From: Rahnella rivi
GTDB taxonomy: Bacteria > Pseudomonadota > Gammaproteobacteria > Enterobacterales > Enterobacteriaceae
Assembly (NCBI RefSeq): GCF_019049655.1
Contig: NZ_JAFMOX010000046.1
Location: 1-64,000 of the forward strand
DNA length: 64,000 bases
Direction of reading: 5' to 3'
Part shown: positions 26,141 to 35,732 of the stretch, piece after piece
Layout of the letters: each line of letters starts with the position of its first letter
Numbering within the stretch: the stretch's first letter is position 1
Program-made: the position numbers and the translations under genes
Notes under the pieces: generated by a model
What the model was told of the DNA's origin: nothing
Seen by the model: the letters and a program-made list of their open reading frames with translations, nothing else
The model's database searches: none

Positions 26141-27328
26141 TTAACGGTAGACCAGACCCACGATGGACGCCGACAGCAGGCTGACCAGCGTCGCGCCGAC
26201 CAGCAGGCGGAAAGCGGCACGGGCCACCATGTTGCCCTGAACTTCTTCGATACTTTTCACCGCACCGGCAATAATACCGACGGTAGAAATGTTAGCGAAA
26301 GACACCAGGAAGACGGACAGGATCGCCACGGTACGGGGCTCGAGATGCGCAACCAGATCTTTCATCTGCAACATCGCCACGAATTCGTTGGCGACGATTT
26401 TCGTCCCCATGATACTGCCTGCGGTGAGGGAGTCCTGGCTGACAATGCCGGTTAACCAGGCGATCGGGTAGAACAGATAACCGATGATGTCCTGGAAGCT
26501 CTTACCAAAACCGCCCATGAAGATGGCATTGATCATCGCCAGCAGGGCGTTGAAACCCACCAGCATGGCCGCCACGATCATCGCCATTTTGAAGCCCGCC
26601 ATGATGTACTCGCCCAGCATTTCTACGAAGCTGTGTTTCGGTACATTGAGTTTAGGCATTTCGTTATCGGCTTCATCAGAATACGGGTTCACCACCTGTA
26701 AAACGGCAAAAGTGGACAGCATATTCAGGATCAGCGAAAGCATGACATAACGCGGCTCAAGCAGGGTCATGTAAGAACCGACAATCGACATGGACACGGT
26801 GGAAATGGCGGTCGCCGATAATGTATACATGCGGCGTTCATTCAGGTGCGGAACAATATCTTTAATAGCGATAAAGTTTTCAGACTGGCCTACCAATAAA
26901 GAACTCACGGCATTAAATGATTCCAGGCGTGGCATTCCGTTAATCTTAGATAACAGATAACCGATCCCTTTAATCATTAGCGGTAATATACGCAGGTGCT
27001 GGAGAATACCAATCAGCGCGGAAATAAAGATGATTGGACATAATACGAATAAGAAGAAGCTGAACTGATTATCATTAACCAGACCGCCGAAGACGAAATC
27101 AGTCCCTACACGCGCATAGCTCATCAGGTTAGTGAACACGCCGGAGAGGCCGGAAATCAGGTAAACGCCCGCCTGGCTGTACAGCAGAACCCAGGCCAGC
27201 ACGATTTCGATCACCAAAATTTGCACGACGTAGCGCAGCTTAACACCGCGTTTGTTGTAGCTAATCAACCAGCCAATACCGAATATCATTATAAGGCTAA
27301 GTAAAAAATGCAATATATTTGACGTCAT
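26141..27328 (-). CDS. nupC: NupC-family nucleoside permease
   Basis: A 395-aa concentrative nucleoside transporter. It follows E. coli NupC closely: an N-terminal helix with GIGWLISYNKRGVKLRYVVQ, then ISALIGILQHLRILP, KINGMPRLESFNAVSSLLVGQSENFIA (the nucleoside-binding GQSEN-F motif), and SFANISTVGIIAGAVK near the C-terminus. It would import nucleosides with protons across the inner membrane. It is transcribed alone, with a terminator after it and a PurR-like site about 93 bp before its start. Confidence 0.9.
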   Translation of the reverse strand: MTSNILHFLLSLIMIFGIGWLISYNKRGVKLRYVVQILVIEIVLAWVLLYSQAGVYLISGLSGVFTNLMSYARVGTDFVFGGLVNDNQFSFFLFVLCPIIFISALIGILQHLRILPLMIKGIGYLLSKINGMPRLESFNAVSSLLVGQSENFIAIKDIVPHLNERRMYTLSATAISTVSMSIVGSYMTLLEPRYVMLSLILNMLSTFAVLQVVNPYSDEADNEMPKLNVPKHSFVEMLGEYIMAGFKMAMIVAAMLVGFNALLAMINAIFMGGFGKSFQDIIGYLFYPIAWLTGIVSQDSLTAGSIMGTKIVANEFVAMLQMKDLVAHLEPRTVAILSVFLVSFANISTVGIIAGAVKSIEEVQGNMVARAAFRLLVGATLVSLLSASIVGLVYR

Positions 27329-27420
27329 CGAGATTCCAATGGATGTGAGTGGTGTTTTAAAGCGCGAACTATAACAGCAACCTCACAAAACTCATTCTAT
27401 TTTTTCATTCCGTTGCGCAC

Positions 27421-27436
27421 AGGTAATCGATTGCGT
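27421..27436 (-). promoter_or_regulatory. PurR-like operator upstream of nupC
   Basis: On the nupC strand this reads ACGCAATCGATTACCT, resembling the PurR consensus ACGCAAACGTTTTCGT at about 11 of 16 positions. PurR-family control of a nucleoside permease is plausible, but the match is imperfect. Confidence 0.4.
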
Positions 27437-27627
27437 TCAAAAAAGAAACAATCGGCGTCGGCTATTTAAAATAACGCACCGAAGTGGTGAGATTTTTATT
27501 ACCACGCACTCATTTGGTGACAGGAATTATATTATGCGGTGCAATTTCCCCTGAAATACTGCCGGCACATCGCGGGGCTGGCCTTCTTATTTTACCGGCA
27601 TATCAGCGTGCCGGGCGCTTTCGGGGA

Positions 27628-28515
27628 TCAGCCAAACGCAGCGTTTAATGCTTTGATAAAACTGCGTATTTTTACCGTCTGTCGTAAGCCGGGTGATGTC
27701 AGAACGTGCATCGGGCGTGAAGGGCATGCGTAATCTGGCAGCACCTGAATCAGCCGTCCGGCACTGATTTCACCTCTTAATACGTCTTCCGGCCCCAGCG
27801 TCACGCCGTAGCCTTTGATTGCGGCGTGCAAAAGCGCCCGCCAGTCGTTGGACCGGAAGCGGCCTTCGGGATGAACTTCCCAGGTTTTTCCGTCTTTTAA
27901 AAACAGCCAGCGGCAGGGCGATTGCGGCGACCAGACGCCGTACACCAGGCAGGCGTGAAGCGCCAGGGCATCCGGTGTCGCCGGTGTGCCGTGCTGTGCG
28001 AGATATTCCGGCGAGGCGCAGGCAATCAGGCGGTAAGGACGCAGCGGATGGGCAATCAGCGGGCTGTCTTGCAGTTCACCGATGCGCACAATCACCTCAT
28101 AACCCTCCTCGATCGGATCCACCCGGCGATCGGTCAGCGTCAGCTCGACCTGCGTGCCGGGATACTGATCCAGATATTGCGTAATAAAAGGCGCCAGCAT
28201 GGAGGCGCCAAACGTCACCGGAGCATTGACGCGGATAATACCGGAGGGGGTGGCCTTCATTTCCATCGCGATGGCATCTGCTGCCTCGGCCTCTGCGAGC
28301 ACGATTTTACAGCGTTCATAATAACTGCGGCCAATGTCCGTCAGGCTCTGGCGACGGGTCGTGCGATTGAGCAGCGTGGTCCCCAGCCGCAACTCCAGCC
28401 GGGAAATATGCTTCGCCACCATCTGCGGGGAGAGGCGCAATGCCTCCGCCGCCGAAGCGAACGAACCCAGCTCAGCGGCTTTGACGAAAACATTCATGCT
28501 GGTCAGTCGGTCCAC
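27628..28515 (-). CDS. LysR-family regulator
   Basis: A 295-aa LysR regulator of the CrgA/DmlR-like group. The helix-turn-helix is MNVFVKAAELGSFASAAEALRLSPQMVAKHISRLE, and the effector domain has EEGYEVIVRIGELQDSPLIAHPL. It is divergent from a small NADP-binding oxidoreductase across 104 bp and probably controls it. The signal is unknown. Confidence 0.85.
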   Translation of the reverse strand: MDRLTSMNVFVKAAELGSFASAAEALRLSPQMVAKHISRLELRLGTTLLNRTTRRQSLTDIGRSYYERCKIVLAEAEAADAIAMEMKATPSGIIRVNAPVTFGASMLAPFITQYLDQYPGTQVELTLTDRRVDPIEEGYEVIVRIGELQDSPLIAHPLRPYRLIACASPEYLAQHGTPATPDALALHACLVYGVWSPQSPCRWLFLKDGKTWEVHPEGRFRSNDWRALLHAAIKGYGVTLGPEDVLRGEISAGRLIQVLPDYACPSRPMHVLTSPGLRQTVKIRSFIKALNAAFG

Positions 28516-28619
28516 GATTCACTCCTGTTTGTTGTTTGTTTGTGCCGATAATGAGTATTTATCAACACCGGGTGTCGAATTATTCTTAACCTTCTGACCA
28601 ACAATTGAAAGGTGAAATC

Positions 28620-29258
28620 ATGAAAATCGGCATTATCGGCGCAGGGTTCGTAGGACGTGCGGTGGCAAAACTGGCGCTCAAGGCCGGCCATCAGGTCATG
28701 CTCAGTAATTCACGGGGGCCACAGACGTTGTTCAGTCTCAGGCCAATGCTCGGATGCGAAATTGGCACAACCACGCAAGCCGCGCTCTTTGGTGACATTG
28801 TGGTGATTGCCGTGCCGCTGACCGCCATCGGGCAACTTCCGGCAGCAGAGCTTGCGGGGAAATCACTCATTGATGCAGTGAATTATTATCCTGAACGCGA
28901 CGGGCAGGTGCCTGAACTTGATTCGCAGTCCACGACGACCAGTGAATATCTGCACAGTTTTCTGCCACTTTCACACATCACCAAGGCCTTCAACGCCATT
29001 CAGATGACGGATCTTGAAAGCGACGGTCTGCCTGCCGGTGACCCGGCACGTCGCGCATTGCCACTGGCCGGTGACGATGAGGCAACGAAACGTCTGGTCG
29101 CCGGGCTTTACGATGAATTTGGTTTTGACGCCTTCGACGCAGGTGCACTTTCCGAAGGCTGGCGCTTTCAGCGCGGCATGCCGTGTTATTGCGTGCGGAT
29201 GAACACAACGGAACTGAAAAAAGCCATAGAGAATGCGCAGCGGCCAGAGCCGGTTTAA
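28620..29258 (+). CDS. NADPH-dependent F420-reductase-like oxidoreductase
   Basis: A 212-aa Rossmann-fold protein beginning MKIGIIGAGFVGRAVAKLAL with the NADP-favouring SNSRGP loop after the second strand. This pattern is typical of the F420-dependent NADP reductase-like family, which in bacteria without F420 includes ill-defined NAD(P)-binding oxidoreductases. The start at 28620 has an AAAGGTG site upstream. The gene is divergent from a LysR gene and followed by a terminator. The substrate is unknown. Confidence 0.8.
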   Translation: MKIGIIGAGFVGRAVAKLALKAGHQVMLSNSRGPQTLFSLRPMLGCEIGTTTQAALFGDIVVIAVPLTAIGQLPAAELAGKSLIDAVNYYPERDGQVPELDSQSTTTSEYLHSFLPLSHITKAFNAIQMTDLESDGLPAGDPARRALPLAGDDEATKRLVAGLYDEFGFDAFDAGALSEGWRFQRGMPCYCVRMNTTELKKAIENAQRPEPV

Positions 29259-29335
29259 CGGGGAAGGAGGGAGAGTGTGCCGGGCAGGCAGAGTGATGTG
29301 CGTTGGTTATTTCCGGGGTTTTTAATTCATTAGCT

Positions 29336-29371
29336 TAATAAAAATCCACGCCCAGACGTGGATTTTTATTT
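29336..29371. terminator. Bidirectional terminator
   Basis: AATAAAAATCCACG-CCCAGA-CGTGGATTTTTATT: a long stem flanked by A and T runs between two convergent genes. Confidence 0.85.
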
Positions 29372-29388
29372 TCAACCTGTGCTCTGTT

Positions 29389-30027
29389 TTACTTAATTTC
29401 AGTTACGAAGTTTTCACGGCTGCGACGGACTTTTTTCAGGTTTACCAGCCAGTCACCTTCGTGGGCACGGTATCCCAGCGGCAGCATGACGACGCTGCGT
29501 AAGTTCTTCGATTTCAGATCGAGGATTTCATCAACGACGGTAGGATCAAACCCTTCCATCGGCGTGGCGTCGACTTCTTCAAACGCGGCGGCGATAAGCG
29601 CAGCACCCAGCCCGATGTATGCCTGACGGGCAGCAGCCTGATAGTTGGCTTCGGTTCCACGATCGGCGACGATGCCCAACAGCATCTGACGATAGTTTTC
29701 CCACCCTTCATTTTTGAAACCACGGATGTCATTGGTCAGGTCGAACATCATATTCACCCGCTCTGCGGTGATATCGTCCCACGCCGCGAACACCAGCAGG
29801 TGAGAACAGTCGGTGACCTGCGCCTGATCCCAGGCCACGGTTCTGATTTTTGCGCGGATATCCGGGTTGGTCACCACGAAGAGTTCAAAGGGTTGCAGCC
29901 CGCTTGAGGTTGGCGCCAGGCGCACGGCTTCTACGATACGGTCGATTTTTTCGTCAGAGACACTTTTCGTCGCATCAAATTTTTTGGTCGCGTAGCGCCA
30001 TTCCAGTCTTTCGTTTAAGGTCGTCAT
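29389..30027 (-). CDS. NAD(P)H-dependent nitroreductase-family protein
   Basis: A 212-aa FMN enzyme of the NfsB/nitroreductase family: ERLEWRYATKKFDATKSVSD at the N-terminus, then the FMN-contacting LAPTSSGLQPFELFVV, and a C-terminal VVMLPLGYRA-GDW segment. These dimeric enzymes reduce nitro compounds, quinones or other electrophiles with NAD(P)H. It lies opposite phenolic acid decarboxylase across a 524-bp gap. The physiological substrate is unknown. Confidence 0.86.
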   Translation of the reverse strand: MTTLNERLEWRYATKKFDATKSVSDEKIDRIVEAVRLAPTSSGLQPFELFVVTNPDIRAKIRTVAWDQAQVTDCSHLLVFAAWDDITAERVNMMFDLTNDIRGFKNEGWENYRQMLLGIVADRGTEANYQAAARQAYIGLGAALIAAAFEEVDATPMEGFDPTVVDEILDLKSKNLRSVVMLPLGYRAHEGDWLVNLKKVRRSRENFVTEIK

Positions 30028-30551
30028 CTTGTTTTCCTGAAGGATAAATGCAGAAGCAGTGCGTTGATACGATGGGGGTTTCAGTCTCCCAGCGCGTGCA
30101 AGATAATCGCATGATCCGATGGCGAAATTTTATGAATTTGAGCCCTGAGGCGGTAACACCGGGCAAACTGTATTCTCTTCCTAAGCTGCTGAATAATGTC
30201 GCGCTAATTCACTGTGCCCCTTTACATTGACCCCAGGTGGGTCTGTTTAATTTTCAATGTCTGTTGTTACAATGAGATGAATTATCCCGGTAATAACGTA
30301 TGGGTAATTTATCTGAAAGAACGGCGGCTTTTCTTTTGTGATAATGGATGTTGTCACCCGCTAAAGTGAGCTATTTATTTCAAAAAGTTGATGGGTTTAC
30401 CACGGCGTTTTGCTTTCAATTTTATGTAGCTTGCTTCCTTTCAGATGCGGCCTGAACGCGGCTCTTGTGTTGAATAATATCGAATGATCGTCTAAACGTT
30501 TAAGTGCAGGTTAAGCGCTATTTGAGTCTTAATACAAAACAAAGGTGAGTT
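30028..30551. other. Intergenic region between nitroreductase and padC genes
   Basis: A 524-bp gap, AT-rich in its second half, holding both divergent promoters. I found no convincing ORF, tRNA or strong hairpin, and no padR-type regulator gene is adjacent. Confidence 0.5.
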
Positions 30552-31076
30552 ATGGTTAATAATACGCAACAGGATATCTCTGACGATCTTTCTGCGTTCG
30601 TTGGAACCCATTTCGTATATACCTATGATAATGGGTGGAAATATGAATGGTACGCACGTAACGATAATACCTGCGATTATCGTATTCATCAGGGGCTGGT
30701 GGGTGGCCGTTGGGTCACCAATCAAAAGATGAATGCCGTGCAGTTCGCGCCGGGGATTTACAAGGTTGACTGGCATGAGCCGACAGGAACGTGCGTCAGC
30801 TTGCTGTTTGATCTGCAAAGAGAAATTGTTCATGGCACCATCTTCTTCCCGCAATGGATCGCAGGTGAAGGTCAGCATCCGGAAAAAACCATCTGCTATC
30901 AGAATGAATTTATTGAAGATATGCACAGATTCCGTGATGAAGGACCGGCATATCCTTACGTCGTTATCCCGGAATTTGCTACGGTGACCTACATGAAAAA
31001 TGAAGGCCCTGATAACGATGCTGTTATCAACATGCCACCAGGGCAAATGCCTGCCGATTTCTTTGATGGCAAATAA
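30552..31076 (+). CDS. padC: Phenolic acid decarboxylase
   Basis: A 174-aa cytoplasmic enzyme of the PAD family. It removes CO2 from p-coumaric, ferulic or caffeic acid to give vinylphenols and needs no cofactor. Family-specific segments are FVGTHFVYTYDNGWKYEWYA, YRIHQGLVGGRWVTNQ, YKVDWHEPTGTCVSL, GTIFFPQWIAGEGQHP-KTICYQNEFI and YPYVVIPEFATVTYM. Length matches the family (about 165-178 aa). An AAAGGTGAG site lies before the ATG. This points to contact with plant phenolics, which suits a plant- or soil-associated enterobacterium. Confidence 0.94.
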   Translation: MVNNTQQDISDDLSAFVGTHFVYTYDNGWKYEWYARNDNTCDYRIHQGLVGGRWVTNQKMNAVQFAPGIYKVDWHEPTGTCVSLLFDLQREIVHGTIFFPQWIAGEGQHPEKTICYQNEFIEDMHRFRDEGPAYPYVVIPEFATVTYMKNEGPDNDAVINMPPGQMPADFFDGK

Positions 31077-31152
31077 TCTCCCCAACCAAACGTTTGGATA
31101 TGTCCTCTTCTGAACGTTAGCGTGACTCAGCAGCGTTTCGCACTGTCTGAGC

Positions 31153-31181
31153 GGGCATTACCGTACTGGACGGAAATGCCC
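31153..31181. terminator. Hairpin downstream of padC
   Basis: Stem GGGCATT-CCGT/ACGG-AATGCCC (31153-31164 and 31170-31181) lies about 75 bp after padC and has no clear T tract; possible terminator. Confidence 0.45.
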
Positions 31182-31350
31182 GGCTAATTGAATTTACGCC
31201 CTCAAAATCCAGCACGTATACTATTTTCCTACCGCAGGCGGGTATGACGTAAATAATCATGTGCGCGCGCTCCGCGTCCCTTATTCAGCATTTCCAGGAA
31301 GAGGGATTATTCGTATTCAGGCCGCATGATAGCAACAGAAAAATCTTATT

Positions 31351-32112
31351 CTACACAATGTAGTGAATATGTTTTTTGCCATGATAGGGTGAGATCTCAA
31401 TTCTGGTTTCAACCCGAAAAACATCCCGCAGAAGTGACTCTGTCAGTATTTCATCCGGTGTTCCTCTGGCAACCACTTCGCCTTGTTGCATAACAATCAG
31501 TGCATCACAAAACATCGACGCATGGTTGAGATCGTGGATAGCAACAAGGCTGGTCACCGGTAATTCGCTGATCAATTTCATCAGCTGAATCTGGTGGTGA
31601 ATATCCAGATGATTTGTCGGTTCATCCAGCAGAATTTCGGTGGGTGACTGTGCCAGTGCTCTGGCGATGTGCACGCGCTGACGCTCGCCACCGGACAGAC
31701 TCTGCCAGCCCTGATCACTGTGATCCAGCATACCCACTCTTTCCAGTGCACCATTGACGGTTTCATCATCATGGGCGCTCCAGTTAGAAAAGGGTGTGTG
31801 GTGGGGAATACGGCCCAGTTTTACGACATCGCGAACGCGCATATTCGCTTCCGTCATCCCGTGCTGCTCTACGAAGGCAATGCGGCGGGCCAGCTGCTTT
31901 TTAGCAATCTGACTGATGTCTTTGCCATCCAGCGCGACACATCCGGAGTGAGGGCGGCGTAATCCTGCCAGGAGGCGCAGCAGTGATGATTTTCCCGAAC
32001 CATTCGGGCCAAGCAAACCCACGGTTTCGCCACGGTTAACCCTGAGAGACACGTCGTTGACGATGATTTTTTTCCCTACCTTCCAGGTCACGTTTTCCGC
32101 GCTGATACTCAT
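31351..32112 (-). CDS. FecE-type iron(siderophore) ABC transporter ATPase
   Basis: A 253-aa ATPase with Walker A GPNGSGKSS (about residues 35-43), the signature LSGGERQRV, Walker B ILLDEPTNHLD and the switch His in AIHDLNH. This is the FecE/FhuC/BtuD subfamily that energises ferric-siderophore or cobalamin import. The start ATG at 32112 overlaps the permease stop as TGATG; a GTG one codon earlier is possible. It is the third gene of an operon in the order binding protein, permease, ATPase. Confidence 0.9.
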   Translation of the reverse strand: MSISAENVTWKVGKKIIVNDVSLRVNRGETVGLLGPNGSGKSSLLRLLAGLRRPHSGCVALDGKDISQIAKKQLARRIAFVEQHGMTEANMRVRDVVKLGRIPHHTPFSNWSAHDDETVNGALERVGMLDHSDQGWQSLSGGERQRVHIARALAQSPTEILLDEPTNHLDIHHQIQLMKLISELPVTSLVAIHDLNHASMFCDALIVMQQGEVVARGTPDEILTESLLRDVFRVETRIEISPYHGKKHIHYIV

Positions 32113-33149
32113 CACTTACTCCTCGAGCGGTAGATAATAATGGCAAAGAACGGCACGCCAACCAACGCAGTGACCACGCCGACAGGCAAGCTTTGCGGCG
32201 CAATCAGCAGCCGCGAGGCGATGTCCGCCAGCACCATCAGAATGGCGCCTGCTAACGCACTGGCAATCAGCAATACTCTGTGCAGCGGGCCAAAGAAGAA
32301 TCGCATAACGTGGGGGACAACCAGGCCGACAAAGCCAATGGAGCCCGCCATACTGACAATGGTTGCAGTGATAAGCGCAGTGGTGGTGAACAGGATAAAC
32401 CGAACCCGCGGGACGGAAATACCCAGCGAGGCCGCAGCGTCGTCACCAAAGGTAAACGCGTCCAGCGCGCGGGAATAGAAGAGGCAGAGCGCTAAACCCA
32501 GCATGACAACGATCAGCACTAACTGAAACTCCGGCCATCTCACGCCGCTAAAGCTGCCCAGCAACCAAAACATGACGTCGCGTGCCTGTTGAGCACTGGC
32601 GGAAGTGCTGATGGTGTAAGCGGTAATCGCGTTAAAAAGCTGCGAAGCGGCTACGCCCGCCAGAATGGTGCGATCGTTGCCACCGCGTGCGCCGTTGCTC
32701 AGAAAGGTCACAAAGGCAAAGGCCGCGAAGGCCCCGGCAAAGGCGCCCATGGAAAGGGAGATTGACCCGGTGCCGATGCCGAGCACGACCACAGACACCG
32801 CGCCGGTTGAGGCTCCGGCTGAAACGCCCAGTACATAAGGTTCTGCCAGGGCATTTTTCAGCAGGCTTTGCAGTACCGCACCGCAGATGGCCAGCCCGGC
32901 CCCACAGCAGGCAGCCACCAGGGCTCTGCTCAGACGAAAATCCCAGATGACGCTTTCATAAATGCGACTCAGCGGGACATGGGTTATCCCGGTTTTATTC
33001 CCGATAGCCTGGAAAACGCTTGTCATCGGGATCGACAGCTCGCCGACGCTGACCCCAAAGGCAATCACCAACACCAAAAGCAGCACGGAGAGAACACACG
33101 AGGTCGTCAGGATCAGCCCTTGTCGTGTGGGATGAACTGCTGAAGCCAT
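32112..33149 (-). CDS. FecCD-type iron ABC transporter permease
   Basis: A 345-aa integral membrane protein with about 10 helices. FecCD/BtuC family segments are RLSRALVAACCGAGLAICGAVLQSLLKNALAEPYVLGVSAGAS and GSIGFVGLVVPHVMRFFFGPLHR. It works as a homodimer with the FecE-like ATPase. Its start overlaps the binding-protein stop by one base (TAATG), implying coupled translation. Confidence 0.9.
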   Translation of the reverse strand: MASAVHPTRQGLILTTSCVLSVLLLVLVIAFGVSVGELSIPMTSVFQAIGNKTGITHVPLSRIYESVIWDFRLSRALVAACCGAGLAICGAVLQSLLKNALAEPYVLGVSAGASTGAVSVVVLGIGTGSISLSMGAFAGAFAAFAFVTFLSNGARGGNDRTILAGVAASQLFNAITAYTISTSASAQQARDVMFWLLGSFSGVRWPEFQLVLIVVMLGLALCLFYSRALDAFTFGDDAAASLGISVPRVRFILFTTTALITATIVSMAGSIGFVGLVVPHVMRFFFGPLHRVLLIASALAGAILMVLADIASRLLIAPQSLPVGVVTALVGVPFFAIIIYRSRSK

Positions 33150-34147
33150 TAATTCAGCCCCATTTTTTTAAGCTGTTCGCCAACCTGCTCAGCGCCGTAA
33201 AGCGTGCGGATAGTCGGGTTCATTGCTTGCCCGTCCATGACGACAATATGATTTTTACGCACGGCATCCAGCTGGCTGACGGCAGGATCGCTTTTGAGGA
33301 ATTTGATTTTTTCCTGCGCGTTATCAAGCGCCCAGCGATTACGGTCGAGGCTTGAAACAACAATCACATCCGGGTTTGCCGCAATAATGCTTTCCCAGCC
33401 GACGGTCGGCCATTCCGTTTCCGATGTGATGGCGTTATGGCCGCCTAACACATTGGCGATAAATCCTGATGCGCTGTTTTTACCGCCAACATACGCATCA
33501 GAGGAAGGTGAGGCGCTGGAGAACCAGAAGACAAAAGAGAGATCTTTAGGGTTTTTACTGAATGCCTGACGCAGGGTGGCTTCCCGGTTTTTAAAGTCGG
33601 CGATGAGCACCTGACCGCGATCTTCAACGTTGAAAATAGTGGCCATATCCTCGATTTCTTTATACAGATAGGTCATGTCCCACAGCTTCTGGCGACTGCC
33701 ATACATATCGCCAATGTCTTTTTTGGTCGCACACATTCCCGGAGACATATAGCTATTTACGCCGACGGCATCAAAATCTGCTCTTTTGGCGACTTTACTT
33801 TCCGGCCCCAGCAACAAGGGTAACTGCGCGGGGACAAAATCAGGATCCTGGGCCAGGATGGATTCCAGTGTAGGAATTTCTACCGTCAGGGTTTTCACTT
33901 TAGCGTTTTTTTCAGCCAGCGACGGCAGAACTTTCGATGGCCAAAATGCGCTTGCGATGACCTTATCCTGTAACCCTAACAGCAGCAGAATTTCAACGGT
34001 GTTTTGACCTAACGCGACAACGCGCTCAGGGGCTTTAGTGAAAGTGAGCTTATAACCACAGTTGTCGAGGGTTAACGGGTAGGTGGTCGCGAAAGCGGGG
34101 CTTAACGAGGCGCACAGCATACCCGCAACGCAGAGGATTCTTTTCAT
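33149..34147 (-). CDS. FepB/FecB-type periplasmic binding protein of the iron ABC operon
   Basis: A 332-aa protein with a signal peptide (MKRILCVAGMLCASLSPAFA) and a class III binding fold: TFTKAPERVVALGQNTVEILLLLGL, LESILAQDPDFVPA, and WESIIAANPDVIVVSS. It carries a ferric siderophore (or possibly another metal chelate) to the permease encoded next. The Fur box 57 bp upstream indicates iron repression. Two cysteines (Cys30 and one in MSPGMCATKKD) are unusual but not diagnostic. Confidence 0.88.
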   Translation of the reverse strand: MKRILCVAGMLCASLSPAFATTYPLTLDNCGYKLTFTKAPERVVALGQNTVEILLLLGLQDKVIASAFWPSKVLPSLAEKNAKVKTLTVEIPTLESILAQDPDFVPAQLPLLLGPESKVAKRADFDAVGVNSYMSPGMCATKKDIGDMYGSRQKLWDMTYLYKEIEDMATIFNVEDRGQVLIADFKNREATLRQAFSKNPKDLSFVFWFSSASPSSDAYVGGKNSASGFIANVLGGHNAITSETEWPTVGWESIIAANPDVIVVSSLDRNRWALDNAQEKIKFLKSDPAVSQLDAVRKNHIVVMDGQAMNPTIRTLYGAEQVGEQLKKMGLN

Positions 34148-34204
34148 GCAACATATTCCTTCACTGAAATCATTTATTTGAATGGTGTGATAGTTACCGC
34201 TCGC

Positions 34205-34226
34205 AATGATAATGAAAATTATTATT
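34205..34226 (-). promoter_or_regulatory. Fur box before the iron ABC operon
   Basis: AATGATAATGAAAATTATTA is a good match to overlapping Fur hexamers (NATWAT units) and lies 57 bp before the binding-protein start codon. Confidence 0.75.
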
Positions 34227-34363
34227 GAAGCGATACTTATTTGAGTTCAGTGAAGTGACAACCCGCCGGGAGGGAACACTTGGCGTAAAAAATAGCCTTA
34301 GCGGAGGCTGTTTCCCTTTACCAGACGGCCTGATAATTTGACGAAGAGTTTGCCTGTGCGGTG

Positions 34364-35239
34364 TTATCCGTTGAGAACCAGAGACATGTCCGGGTACCGG
34401 GCGCACATAAAATCGACAAATGCGCGAACTTTTGGGGCCGCAAGCCGCCTTGATGTATGCAATACCCACAGTGCACGATCCGGACCCGACACGATGCCCC
34501 ACTGAACCAATTCGCCGCGGGCAAGCTGGCTCCATGCGATGGACTGCGGGATCAGGGCCGCACCGCCGCCGGCGATAGCCGCATCCCGGACCATCAGTAA
34601 TGATGAGAATCGCAGTCTGGGAACCGGCTCCAGCAGCAGTTCGCCTTCATCCAGCGCCCAGTGAGTGGGCTGAAAACCCGACGTGACAATGGCGGGCACT
34701 GACCTTATTGCACCGGGGAGTGGCCTGACGAATTGGGGCGCTGCCACGACAACTAACCTGTCTCTGGCGAAACACCGTCCGACTAAATTGCTGTCGGGGC
34801 TCGGGTTGATTCGGATCGCGACGTCAAATTGTTCCTCTACGAGATCTACCATGCGATCTTCCGCCACGATTTCAATTTCAATTTCAGGGTAGGCCGCACA
34901 AAATTCGGCTCCAATGCGCCCCATTGCAAGGTGGGAAAAAAGGGCGGGAGCGGCGACGCGCAAACGTCCGCGAGGGGTCGAAACACCGTCACCGACCGCC
35001 GTCATGGCTTCGGTCATCTCACTCAGCAGGCCTTCAGTCCGTGACATCAGCGTCGCGCCGGCTTCGGTAAGCTTCAGACCGCGAGCGCTGCGCTCGATCA
35101 GCCTCACACCCAGTTGCTCCTCAAGATCGGCGATGCGTCGCGATAATGTGGCTTTGGAAATGCCGCTCGCACGGCTTGCCTTCCCCAGCCCCTCATTGGT
35201 GGCGACGAGTATAAAATCGGACAGCGCGTTCAGGTTCAT
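34364..35239 (-). CDS. LysR-family regulator
   Basis: A 291-aa LysR regulator: MNLNALSDFILVATNEGLGKASRASGISKATLSRRIADLE is the DNA-binding part. The start at 35239 has GGAA upstream; a longer form of 298 aa is less likely because it has no site. It is divergent from a truncated quinone-oxidoreductase gene and a NmrA-type gene, a common pairing in which the regulator controls the oxidoreductase. The effector is unknown. Confidence 0.83.
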   Translation of the reverse strand: MNLNALSDFILVATNEGLGKASRASGISKATLSRRIADLEEQLGVRLIERSARGLKLTEAGATLMSRTEGLLSEMTEAMTAVGDGVSTPRGRLRVAAPALFSHLAMGRIGAEFCAAYPEIEIEIVAEDRMVDLVEEQFDVAIRINPSPDSNLVGRCFARDRLVVVAAPQFVRPLPGAIRSVPAIVTSGFQPTHWALDEGELLLEPVPRLRFSSLLMVRDAAIAGGGAALIPQSIAWSQLARGELVQWGIVSGPDRALWVLHTSRRLAAPKVRAFVDFMCARYPDMSLVLNG

Positions 35240-35341
35240 GGTGTTCCATTTATGAGACAAGGTATCTCTGTTTTAAGGTCTTTGTTTATTTATTGCAACG
35301 GAATACTGTCTCGTTATCAACACTGGCAACGAGGAACTGCA

Positions 35342-35704
35342 ATGAACAACACACAACGCGCTGTACTGATCAGACGCCACGGCGGGGCTGAGGCGGCGGA
35401 AGTGGCCGGGATCGACATACCCGCACCGGGAGAAGGTCAGGTTCTGATTTTGGCCGCGGATGGCGTCATCACCGGCACCACCTCACCGGACATTCTTTCC
35501 CGCAAACCGGCAAATCGCCGGGGACTCTGGTTTATGAATAAGCCCGACCCCGTATTGCTGGAGACGCTGGCGAAAGAAGTCGCCAGCGGCACGCTTCAGT
35601 CCAGAATTGGCGGCATCGTGGGATTCGCTGATCTTCCCGACGCCATCGAACGTCATCGCACGGCCTCCCGGACCGGGAAAGTTGTTGCAGATTTTTCACG
35701 TTAA
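35342..35704 (+). pseudogene. Zinc-type alcohol dehydrogenase/quinone oxidoreductase with internal deletion
   Basis: An intact 120-aa frame that looks like the two ends of a roughly 320-aa medium-chain dehydrogenase joined in frame. The first 35 residues match the MDR start (RAVLIRRHGGAEAAEVAGID, then PAPGEGQVLI). The rest matches the MDR C-terminus (DGVITGTTSPDILSRKPANRRG, then KEVASGTLQSRIGGIVGFADLPDAIERH, ending GKVVADFSR). The catalytic middle and nucleotide-binding fold are missing, so it should be inactive. It starts a two-gene unit with the NmrA-like gene 28 bp on. Confidence 0.7.
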
Positions 35705-35732
35705 TCTTTCTTTGTATTTACAGGAGTCAACT

